From an uncultured Collinsella sp. (GTDB lineage: Bacteria > Actinomycetota > Coriobacteriia > Coriobacteriales > Coriobacteriaceae): a stretch of 6,835 nt of DNA. The stretch spans positions 1-6,835 of the forward strand of contig CAAECP010000072.1 of assembly GCA_900754385.1 (NCBI GenBank), written 5' to 3'. Of this stretch, positions 1 through 5,847 are shown piece by piece (within the stretch, counting starts at the first letter, position 1; every line of letters begins with the position of its first letter). The position numbers and the translations under genes were made by a program. Below the pieces are notes generated by a model. The model ran no database searches and was not told the origin of the DNA. It was given only the letters and a program-made list of their open reading frames with translations.

Positions 1-799
1 CCGTTTCAGTTCCAGATCGTTGTTTTCGCCCGCTGAGCTGGGCCTATGCCGGAATCTCTCCCACAGAAACCACCGAAGAGCCCAATTATTTGGCATTACG
101 ATGCTTGGCCGTCCGCTGTTTACGAGCCTGTTTGTCGGCTTGATCCTTGGCGATGTCCAGCAGGGCGTTATCGTCGGAGCTGCTTTGGAGTCCATGTTCA
201 TGGGCGCCATCATGGTCGGCGCGGCGGTTCCTCCCGAGGTCTATGCCTCCGGTGTGCTTGGCTGCGCGTTTGCCGTCATTACGGGTACGGGCACGGCAAC
301 TGCCGTCGCGCTCGCCCTTCCCGTCTCCGTCTTCCTTCAGGTGTGGCGCAACTTCTGCTACGCCGTTCCGGGTGCCTTTGCCTGCAAGAAGATTGAGACC
401 GCTATGGCAAATCGCGATCTTGCCAAGGCGAATCTGTACCATCTGACCATCGTGCCTCTGTCGATTGGCATTCCGTCTGCACTGCTGGTGTTTGGCTCGC
501 TGTTCTTTGGTGCCGACCTCATCAACAATGCGCTCAACGCGATTCCGCAGTTTGTGATGGACGGCCTCAACGTTGCGTCCGGTGTTATGGTCTGCATCGG
601 CTTCGCTCTTCTTATTAGGACCATGGGCGACAACAAGCTGCTTCCTTGGCTGTTCATCGGCTTCATTATGGTCATCTACCTCAAGATGGACGTGGTCGGC
701 GTTGCCGCAGCTGCCATTTGCGTCGCGCTGCTCCTGGCCTTCCGCGAGGGCTCGTCCGGTCCGCAGGCGGTTGCTGCAGATGAAGAGGAGGACTTCTAA
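1..799 (+). CDS. PTS mannose/fructose/sorbose-family transporter subunit IIC (5' partial, N-terminal frame disrupted)
   Basis: Membrane subunit IIC of a mannose-family phosphotransferase system. With IID it forms the sugar channel and receives phosphate via IIA/IIB, which are not in this window. The frame ending in TAA at 797-799 reads cleanly from about base 83: LFGITMLGRP, then the family-typical GLILGDVQQGVIVGAALE, several hydrophobic helices, and a charged tail (DEEEDF). The gene enters from the left. The N-terminal part is split over three frames: FQFQIVVFA in frame 1 (bases 4-30), LSWAYAG in frame 3 (33-53), then the main frame. One missing base near 31/32 and another between about 54 and 100 would restore a normal IIC start. 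Either sequencing error or true decay could explain this. A TTG at 20 opens the main frame but has no ribosome site. The first ATG, at 101, would lose the first helix. Substrate cannot be told. The family is secure; the 5' end is not. Confidence 0.85.
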   Translation, partial: RFSSRSLFSPAELGLCRNLSHRNHRRAQLFGITMLGRPLFTSLFVGLILGDVQQGVIVGAALESMFMGAIMVGAAVPPEVYASGVLGCAFAVITGTGTATAVALALPVSVFLQVWRNFCYAVPGAFACKKIETAMANRDLAKANLYHLTIVPLSIGIPSALLVFGSLFFGADLINNALNAIPQFVMDGLNVASGVMVCIGFALLIRTMGDNKLLPWLFIGFIMVIYLKMDVVGVAAAAICVALLLAFREGSSGPQAVAADEEEDF

Positions 800-1647
800 T
801 GGCTACCCAGAACACCGACCTCAAGGAGGCCAAGAAGGACGCGGTTATGACCCCCGATATGTATCGGAGCATGTTCCTTCGCCAGTTTACGAGCCAGTGC
901 TCGCAGTCGTACGACAAGATGATGGCAATGGGCTTCATGTACACCATTCAGAAGCCCCTGCGTAAGATCTATCCCAACGACGACGATTACTATGCGGCAC
1001 TCGATCGCCATACCGAGTTCTTTAACATCACGCCTCATGTGCTTCCGTTTGTAGCCGGTCTGACGGTTTCGATGGAAGAGCAGGCGGCTGCCGATAAGAA
1101 CTTCGACACGTCCTCGATTAACGCCATGAAGGTCGGCCTCATGGGACCGCTTTCCGGCATTGGCGATTCGTTCTACTGGGGTACGTTCCGCGTGGTCGCC
1201 GCCGGCATTGGTATCGGCATCGCTTCGACGGGCAACCCGCTCGGCCCCATCGTGTACGCGCTCATCTACTCCGTGATTAACTTTGCAACGCGTATCGTCG
1301 CCGCCCATCTGGGATACGACCTGGGAACCAAGTTCCTGCAGCAGTCCGAAGAGAACAACCTTATGTCTCGCATGACGCATGCTGCCGGTGTCCTCGGAAT
1401 GACCGTTATCGGCGCCATGATTGCGGCACAGGTCTCACTGTCCACTGCTTTGACCTTTGACGTGGGTGGTTCGGAGATTGTCCTGCAGGATCTGTTCGAT
1501 TCGATCTTCCCCGGTCTGCTGCCCTTGCTGGCAACCTTTGCCTGCGTCGCCCTCTACAAAAAGGGCGTCAAGACCATTTGGATCATTTTGGGCATCTTTG
1601 CGATCTGCATCATCGGAACGGGCTTGGGAGTGTTCGCGGCGGCGTAA
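799..1647 (+). CDS. PTS mannose/fructose/sorbose-family transporter subunit IID
   Basis: A 282-residue IID subunit, close to the usual family length. It partners IIC in the membrane channel of a mannose-type PTS. The family signature GLMGPLSGIGDSFYWGT lies at residues 113-129. The N-terminal region (about 17-110) is amphipathic and soluble-looking (SQSYDKMMAMGFMYTIQKPL). The C-terminal third has hydrophobic helices ending in GIFAICIIGTGLGVFAAA. The ATG at 799 shares one base with the IIC stop (TAATG) and is preceded by GAAGAGGAGG at 782-791, so the two genes are translationally coupled. A strong intrinsic terminator 45 bases downstream ends the operon. The sugar specificity cannot be read from this subunit. 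The gene appears intact. Confidence 0.95.
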   Translation: MATQNTDLKEAKKDAVMTPDMYRSMFLRQFTSQCSQSYDKMMAMGFMYTIQKPLRKIYPNDDDYYAALDRHTEFFNITPHVLPFVAGLTVSMEEQAAADKNFDTSSINAMKVGLMGPLSGIGDSFYWGTFRVVAAGIGIGIASTGNPLGPIVYALIYSVINFATRIVAAHLGYDLGTKFLQQSEENNLMSRMTHAAGVLGMTVIGAMIAAQVSLSTALTFDVGGSEIVLQDLFDSIFPGLLPLLATFACVALYKKGVKTIWIILGIFAICIIGTGLGVFAAA

Positions 1648-1692
1648 TGTTGACTGCTATGCTCGCGCGTTGGATAACTAACTGACCGTTTG

Positions 1693-1728
1693 AAAACGGG
1701 GCTCGGCGTAAGGCCGGCCCCGTTTTTT
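1693..1728 (+). terminator. Rho-independent terminator of the PTS operon
   Basis: AAAACGGGGC (1693-1702) pairs perfectly with GCCCCGTTTT (1717-1726). The stem continues with CGGC (1704-1707) against GCCG (1713-1716) after a bulged T, closing a five-base loop GTAAG. The T run extends to 1728. It lies 45 bases after the IID stop. The A run on the left makes it potentially bidirectional, though no minus-strand gene ends here. Confidence 0.93.
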
Positions 1729-1780
1729 GTTTGAGGGATTTTCCGACCGTCCAATAATCCACGCTCATGCATCACTCACG

Positions 1781-2000
1781 CATCTCTCGTCTCTCATTCG
1801 TCACTAACACGAAAGATAGCTTAAAGACGAGAGATAATTACGAGAGATAGCCCAGCAGCAAAGAGACAAGCAACCATGGTATTGTCTCAATATCGATTGT
1901 TCTACCAGCAAAAACATGATTTAATGAAGCAGGTAGAGATATCTTATCTCTCATCTTTCACTCATATCTAATACGAGAGATAACTGAGAGACGAGGGAAA
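1781..2000. repeat. Cluster of ACGAGAGATA repeats in both orientations
   Basis: This gene-free leader holds three exact copies of ACGAGAGATA, at 1827-1836, 1840-1849 and 1973-1982. Near copies in the same orientation are at 1809-1818 (9/10) and 1991-2000 (8/10). Inverted near copies are at 1781-1790 (9/10) and 1945-1954 (9/10). Two pairs have identical geometry, with starts 18 bases apart (1809/1827 and 1973/1991). AGAGATA (1935-1941) and TATCTCT (1945-1951) form a perfect 7-3-7 inverted repeat. CTCGTCTCTCA (1786-1796) is the exact reverse complement of 1985-1995. The block lies directly upstream of a predicted regulator gene, so these are probably protein-binding sites. Spacing is irregular and there are no unique spacers of constant length, so this is not a CRISPR array. 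Confidence 0.75.
1897..1925 (+). promoter_or_regulatory. Candidate promoter of the AlbA_2/ATPase gene
   Basis: TTGTTC (1897-1902) and TTTAAT (1920-1925) are separated by 17 bases, resembling -35 and -10 boxes. They sit in the AT-rich gap between the two repeat clusters. The start would fall near 1932, next to the 7-3-7 inverted repeat at 1935-1951, as expected for repression. The match is modest and was judged by eye. Confidence 0.35.
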
Positions 2001-2031
2001 TCCGTCTGCAGCATTCTCCGCAGGACCGAGC

Positions 2032-2038
2032 GAAGGGA
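2032..2038 (+). promoter_or_regulatory. Ribosome binding site deciding the start at 2046
   Basis: GAAGGGA lies 7-8 bases before the ATG at 2046. The same frame also has a GTG at 2040, but that would leave only 1-2 bases between the site and the start codon, so ATG 2046 is preferred. Confidence 0.6.
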
Positions 2039-2045
2039 CGTGCAG

Positions 2046-3512
2046 ATGAACGAAAACGAGCTGGCCGGTTTGCTCGAATCTTTAAAGCGCATGGGTTCGG
2101 ATGACTTTAGCGTCGAAGTAAAGGAGAGCGCCACGACGCTTTCCCGCGACGTATGGGAAACGGTCAGCGCTTTCGCAAACACCGCCGGAGGCATCATCGT
2201 ACTCGGAGTGAGCGAGCGTGCGGGTTTTGTCCCAGTTGCAAACTTTGAGACCGAGAAAGTGCTCAACCAATTCGTGGCGGGCATGGGCGATGCCGGCGGT
2301 CGTGGAAAGCTGGCCAATCCGCCCAAATACACCATTGAGTGCGTGGAGTTTCGGGGTACCGTTGTTCTCGTCATCACAATCGAGGAGCTCGACCCGTCGA
2401 GCAAGCCTTGCTATGTAATAGAACGGGGCGCCCAGGGCGGCAGCTACAAGCGCATCGATGACAAAGACGTGCCGCTTTCGTCGACGGAGGTTTTGGCGCT
2501 GTCGTCATACGAACGGACGAGTCCTAGCGATCGCGATACGGTGCCCGGCACGAGTGTGGGCGATCTCGACGAGTCGCTGGTCGACCGCACGATAGAGCGC
2601 GCCTATTCGTTGACGCCTCGAGCGATGCACGGTGCGACGGACAGGAAGACAAAGATGGAGCGTCTGAATTTCCTCGACCCCCAGGGCAATGTTACCAAGG
2701 CCGGCCTCCTTGCCGCGGGCGTTTACCCTCAGCAGTTTTATCCCAAGCTCTTCATTGATGTAGCTGTCCATGCGGGAACTCAAAAGGGCGCTGCGGGACC
2801 GCTAAGGTTTATGGACCGCACAGTCTGCGAGGGCACCCTGGGCGAGATGATTTCGGATGCTGTCGCGGCTGTCGCCAAAAACCTGCGTCGCACTTCGACC
2901 GTTCAAGGCGTCTCGCGTGTCGACTCGCTTGAGATTCCCGAGGAGGTTCTGCGCGAAGCAATCGCCAACGCCGTAATCCATCGAGAATACGGGGATCGGT
3001 TCTGTGGACAATCGATTGCCGTCGACGTCTTTGATGATCGTGTCGAGGTGACGAATCCTGGCGGCCTTTACGGGGGAAAGACTCGCGAGAACTTGTTTGA
3101 CGGCAGCTCCCGATGCCGTAACGCGACGCTTGTGAAGCTCATGTCGATTGTCCCGCTGCCGGATGGCGCAGGTTCGCCGGCTGAGGGCAATGGCTCGGGC
3201 ATCCCGATGATGATCGATGCCATGCGCGCGCATGGTCTGGCCGAGCCCCTGTTCTGCCCGGGGTTCGATCGGTTCAAGGTCGTACTTTACCGTTCAAAGA
3301 TCGAGCCGGTCGATCATGGCGGGGGCTTAATTGTGACGGCACTCAAACACTACGGCGAGCTGGGGACGCGCGAGCTGGCAGAGCACACAGGGCTTACAAT
3401 TTCCCAGGTTAGGTCGCGCGTCAACGCGCTCATTGCTCAAGGCGAGCTTGAGCCCACGGCGCCGTCGACAAGCCGCAACCGCAAGTATCGACTGTTGGAG
3501 CGCGTGGAATAA
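2046..3512 (+). CDS. AlbA_2 (Schlafen-type) / ATPase / winged-helix protein, predicted transcriptional regulator (COG2865 type)
   Basis: A 488-residue protein with three parts. Residues about 10-135 are an AlbA_2 (Schlafen) domain: EVKES at 24-28 and FANTAGGIIVLGV at 43-55. Residues about 290-410 resemble the HATPase_c_4 domain found C-terminal to AlbA_2: E304 and N308 in LREAIANAVIHREY, VTNPGGLY at 335-342, and the glycine-rich lid GNGSGIP at 381-387. Residues about 428-480 are a winged helix (LIVTALKHYGELGTRELAEH, then TISQVRSRVNALIAQGEL). The family is annotated as predicted transcriptional regulators; some AlbA_2 proteins act in phage defence or RNA metabolism. The ATP-binding motifs look intact. 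The repeat cluster immediately upstream suggests autoregulation, which is inference. ATG 2046 is chosen over GTG 2040 because of the ribosome site. The gene stands alone, after a strong terminator and facing a minus-strand gene. Confidence 0.9.
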   Translation: MNENELAGLLESLKRMGSDDFSVEVKESATTLSRDVWETVSAFANTAGGIIVLGVSERAGFVPVANFETEKVLNQFVAGMGDAGGRGKLANPPKYTIECVEFRGTVVLVITIEELDPSSKPCYVIERGAQGGSYKRIDDKDVPLSSTEVLALSSYERTSPSDRDTVPGTSVGDLDESLVDRTIERAYSLTPRAMHGATDRKTKMERLNFLDPQGNVTKAGLLAAGVYPQQFYPKLFIDVAVHAGTQKGAAGPLRFMDRTVCEGTLGEMISDAVAAVAKNLRRTSTVQGVSRVDSLEIPEEVLREAIANAVIHREYGDRFCGQSIAVDVFDDRVEVTNPGGLYGGKTRENLFDGSSRCRNATLVKLMSIVPLPDGAGSPAEGNGSGIPMMIDAMRAHGLAEPLFCPGFDRFKVVLYRSKIEPVDHGGGLIVTALKHYGELGTRELAEHTGLTISQVRSRVNALIAQGELEPTAPSTSRNRKYRLLERVE

Positions 3513-3612
3513 ATGCGTTAGCGGACGAGGCGACCCAATAATCGACCCTCGATTGGCGCCCACTAAGGTTAAGCGGTTGTTGCCCAGTTGACGGTGATGC
3601 TAAAGACTCGGC
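3513..3612. other. Convergent intergenic gap with a small inverted repeat
   Basis: One hundred bases separate the regulator stop from the stop of the minus-strand hypothetical gene. AATCGA (3540-3545) and TCGATT (3549-3554) form a perfect 6-3-6 hairpin; CCAAT/ATTGG can pair alternatively. There is no T run on either side, so it does not qualify as an intrinsic terminator. The segment AATAATCGACCCTCG (3537-3551) resembles words in two other intergenic regions of the window. Confidence 0.4.
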
Positions 3613-4104
3613 TTACGCCGGCATGGCCGCGAACCCGTCCATCAAGAACAGCCTAAGAACCAGCTTGATGACATATCCCGGTTTGACTTCAGCCGCGTCA
3701 AAGACATGGCGCTCGGCGAGCTCGCTGCAGTATGTATAGATGTCGCGGATAAGGTCCGCGCCCGAAAGCGTAAACATGTAGCCTGCGTCCGAAAGCGCAT
3801 TGGGCGCGGCGGGCAACTTGGCCATGTGGCAGAACGTTTGCAGGTCGGGCGCCATAACATTCTGGTAGTCGAGGTGGCCGCTGGCATCCTGTGCGGCAAG
3901 CTCCAATTGGCGCACAAAATCCAGCGCCGCTGCCAGCACAAAGCTCGGCGTAGGCGCGTTGACGTCCTGAGTGGTCGCCACGAGCCTGCCCGCCGCCTGC
4001 GTGACAAGCCAAGCGACCTCGCGCTGGCAACGCACGGCCTTGCGCGTAACCGGCTTGATGGACGAAGAAGAAACGCTCCCCTTAGGCGGATTCGAAGCAG
4101 CCAT
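3613..4104 (-). CDS. Hypothetical protein, 163 residues
   Basis: I do not recognise this protein. It is soluble-looking and mostly alpha-helical, with no signal peptide or membrane segment. The N terminus is Ser/Lys/Pro-rich (about residues 1-25). A region rich in Ala and Leu follows (about 26-75: EVAWLVTQAAGRLV, FVLAAALDFVRQLELAAQ). The C-terminal half carries SGADLIRDIYTYCSELAERH and ends in VLRLFLMDGFAAMPA. The start at 4104 has a good ribosome site: GGAGGG on the minus strand at 4110-4115, five bases from the ATG. The frame is preferred over overlapping open frames because those are rich in Arg, Ser and Cys, as shadows of GC-rich genes usually are. It is transcribed divergently from the HNH gene. 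It could be a lineage-restricted protein. Confidence 0.7.
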   Translation of the reverse strand: MAASNPPKGSVSSSSIKPVTRKAVRCQREVAWLVTQAAGRLVATTQDVNAPTPSFVLAAALDFVRQLELAAQDASGHLDYQNVMAPDLQTFCHMAKLPAAPNALSDAGYMFTLSGADLIRDIYTYCSELAERHVFDAAEVKPGYVIKLVLRLFLMDGFAAMPA

Positions 4105-4161
4105 AAGACCCTCCCATGAACAAACCGGCCCAACAGGCCCGGACGAAACACGTGCTACATC

Positions 4162-4167
4162 AGTATA
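4162..4167 (-). promoter_or_regulatory. Possible -10 box for the minus-strand hypothetical gene
   Basis: TATACT on the minus strand lies about 58 bases upstream of the start at 4104. No convincing -35 box is found 16-18 bases further upstream, so this is tentative. Confidence 0.22.
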
Positions 4168-4252
4168 CAGGGGAGTGGGGTAGCGGGGTACGAGCGCGCC
4201 AGCGGCAAACCGAGAACATCAACGATGTGCCGATCGCGGAATGAGATCTCGT

Positions 4253-4278
4253 AATAATTGACTCTCGGTCATATTATT
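4253..4278. promoter_or_regulatory. Imperfect palindrome upstream of the HNH gene
   Basis: AATAAT-TGAC (4253-4262) pairs with GTCA-ATTATT (4268-4271 and 4273-4278) around a five-base loop TCTCG, with a single bulged T at 4272. It includes a TTGACT (4258-4263) like a -35 box and a TATTAT (4272-4277) like a -10 box, though those two are too close to work as a pair. It sits 42 bases before the ATG at 4320. Operator or promoter function is inference. Confidence 0.4.
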
Positions 4279-4307
4279 GAGGGGCATGACTCGCGTTCGT
4301 ATGGTTG

Positions 4308-4312
4308 TAGGT
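4308..4312 (+). promoter_or_regulatory. Weak ribosome binding site for the HNH gene
   Basis: TAGGTG (4308-4313) includes AGGTG at 4309-4313, six bases before the ATG at 4320. The alternative in-frame GTG at 4311 would overlap this site, and an in-frame stop at 4308-4310 rules out anything earlier. Confidence 0.4.
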
Positions 4313-4319
4313 GCTGGCG

Positions 4320-5402
4320 ATGAACGACATTGACCTTGCTGTTCCGTTGATGGATGGACCAAGCTATGACCGTGCCTGCAGTCTCGTGCCTTCTGAATAC
4401 GTTGAGGCATGGGAGTGGTTTCTGGGTGAGGAGCAGCGCGGCGGCGTTTGGACCAGCCTTCCGCACCACACCAAGGAAGATAGCCCTCAGTATCAGTATC
4501 GTTTGAGAATTGGCTCGGACTTCTTTCCCGTAACGCGGGATTCAGGGATCTTCTGGCCGGGCCAGGATCGGGTGAAGCAAGATCCCAATAAGATCTTTGC
4601 GCTTTCGGTCCATAACTCTAAAAAGAGCTTCTACACCGATGTGCCTCCGCTCTATTTGGACGATGGCACGTGGGTCATTAAGTATTCGGTTCAAGCGCCA
4701 GGCGCCGTTGGTTCTCGAGACCAGAATTACAACCGTAAAATGCTCAACTGCATGGAATGTGGCGTTCCAGTCGGAGTCATATTTGCAACCGAGGTGGGCT
4801 ACAAGGTGCTCGGCCTTGCGTTTGTTGAACGGTTCGAGCCCGAAAACGGATGGTTTGTTCTGCACGGTCCTGTTCATAAAGGCGGACCGGACCCCCGTTT
4901 TGCGCCCGACATGAGCTATCTGAAGCACATGCCCGTCGATATTGAGTTTGCCGGACAGGGTACGACCGACGACGAAAAGGTCCGCTATGCGTTAAGGCGC
5001 GGGCGATTGGGGCAGCAATGGTTCCGCAAGCAGCTCGTTGCCGCCTATGATGGCCGTTGCGCGGTGTCGGACTGCGGCGTCAGCGAAGCTCTGGAGGCTG
5101 CACATATCGAGAATTACTCGGGACCCAAATCGCAGGTTGCCAGCAACGGCATTCTGCTTCGGCGCGACTTACATGCTTTATTCGATGCTCATCTGATTTC
5201 GTTTGAGCCTGTTTGCGGCGAATATCGGCTGTGCGGATCGTACCTGCTGGATAAGACCGGCTACGCTTCCTTTGCGGGTGCGACGCTAAGGCAGCCGAAT
5301 GAGCGTCAGTGGCGACCCAATACGGTGTTTCTTGAGGCCCATCGCATTGAGTTCGATCGCTCGGAAAAGAAGCGTGAAAAGGCGGGGCTTCTGCCGTATT
5401 AG
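4320..5402 (+). CDS. HNH endonuclease with probable modified-base-reading N-terminal domain (putative restriction enzyme)
   Basis: A 360-residue protein. The C-terminal part (about residues 228-300) is an HNH_2-type nuclease: C247 and C252, then AAHIENY with H262, NGILLRRDLHALFD with N276, H285 and D289. These are the metal-binding and catalytic positions of the family, and all are present. The N-terminal half (about 55-190) has the pattern IFALSVH..SFYTD..GTWVIKYSV...RDQNYNRKMLNC..CGVPVGVIF..YKVLGLAFVERF..GWFVLHG. This resembles the SRA/EVE-like modules seen in front of HNH domains in predicted restriction endonucleases (COG3440 type). Such enzymes often cut DNA carrying modified bases and need no partner methylase; none is visible here. 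The SRA-like reading is inference from layout, whereas the HNH call is firm. The ATG at 4320 is preferred over GTG 4311. It is transcribed divergently from the unknown gene at 3613-4104. Confidence 0.88.
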   Translation: MNDIDLAVPLMDGPSYDRACSLVPSEYVEAWEWFLGEEQRGGVWTSLPHHTKEDSPQYQYRLRIGSDFFPVTRDSGIFWPGQDRVKQDPNKIFALSVHNSKKSFYTDVPPLYLDDGTWVIKYSVQAPGAVGSRDQNYNRKMLNCMECGVPVGVIFATEVGYKVLGLAFVERFEPENGWFVLHGPVHKGGPDPRFAPDMSYLKHMPVDIEFAGQGTTDDEKVRYALRRGRLGQQWFRKQLVAAYDGRCAVSDCGVSEALEAAHIENYSGPKSQVASNGILLRRDLHALFDAHLISFEPVCGEYRLCGSYLLDKTGYASFAGATLRQPNERQWRPNTVFLEAHRIEFDRSEKKREKAGLLPY

Positions 5403-5513
5403 CGTATTTGGCTTTGGCATTCTTTGACGATCGTGTTGTTTGATCGGATCGCGTGGCGATGCAATCTCGCGCATGCCCGCCGGTGCATGCTCTTCCTGTT
5501 TTGTATAGCGAGA

Positions 5514-5519
5514 GGGGAG
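5514..5519 (+). promoter_or_regulatory. Ribosome binding site fixing the start at 5525
   Basis: GGGGAG lies five bases before the ATG at 5525. The open frame extends back to 5453, but no comparable site precedes the earlier possible starts, so the 94-residue form is preferred. Confidence 0.6.
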
Positions 5520-5524
5520 CGTGT

Positions 5525-5809
5525 ATGAGCTGGCGAGGCGATATTGCGATGGGGAAGTACGGAAAACTGCCGTGTGCCCTTATAGACAACAATATGTTTC
5601 CGAGCGTAGAGGTTGATTGCGGGTCGTTTGTCGTCACCTGCCCTTGCTGCGGCTCGCAAATACCGTGTCTCGACATTCGGTTCATCGATGCGCGCGACAG
5701 GTTCAGCGACGAAGTGAGAAAACAGACAGGCGTTCATATGCCGGTGTATCCGGAGAAATGCCCCGTTTGTGGCCTCGATATCGTGTACGACGCCGGCGAC
5801 GAGGGATAG
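5525..5809 (+). CDS. Small protein with two CxxC pairs, zinc-ribbon-like
   Basis: A 94-residue protein of unknown function. CPCC at residues 39-42 followed by GSQIP, and CPVCG at 79-83, form two CxxC knuckles 36 residues apart, the arrangement of a zinc ribbon. Further cysteines are C17, C32 and C48. Between the knuckles is a charged stretch (DIRFIDARDRFSDEVRKQTG). There is no signal peptide or membrane segment. The gene follows the HNH gene on the same strand after 122 bases with no intrinsic terminator seen in the gap, so cotranscription is possible. It converges on the DUF5710-type gene. DNA, RNA or protein binding cannot be told apart from sequence alone. Confidence 0.72.
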   Translation: MSWRGDIAMGKYGKLPCALIDNNMFPSVEVDCGSFVVTCPCCGSQIPCLDIRFIDARDRFSDEVRKQTGVHMPVYPEKCPVCGLDIVYDAGDEG

Positions 5810-5847
5810 GTGATGCGGAGGAGCTGACTGTGAAGGCCTCTCCGTCC

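Noticed and set aside
20..100. TTG at 20 as the genuine IIC start
   Set aside because: No ribosome site, and the resulting N terminus (CRNLSHRNHRRAQ) is unlike any IIC protein, whereas neighbouring frames give family-like sequence.
1781..2000. CRISPR array
   Set aside because: Repeats are only ten bases, occur in both orientations and have irregular spacing without constant-length spacers.
3706..4119. Plus-strand open frame of 137 codons
   Set aside because: Arg/His/Lys-rich composition, antisense to the 3613-4104 gene, no ribosome site.
3642..4151. Minus-strand open frame of 169 codons
   Set aside because: Extremely rich in Arg, Ser and Leu with no domain pattern; it shadows the better frame 3613-4104, which has a ribosome site.
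5471..5490. Hairpin between two GCATGC words as a terminator
   Set aside because: Each word is itself a palindrome, the stem is only six bases and no T run follows directly.
5815..5842. Terminator between the convergent genes at 5525 and 5848
   Set aside because: CGGAG and CTCCG can pair weakly, but the stem is short and there is no T run on either strand.
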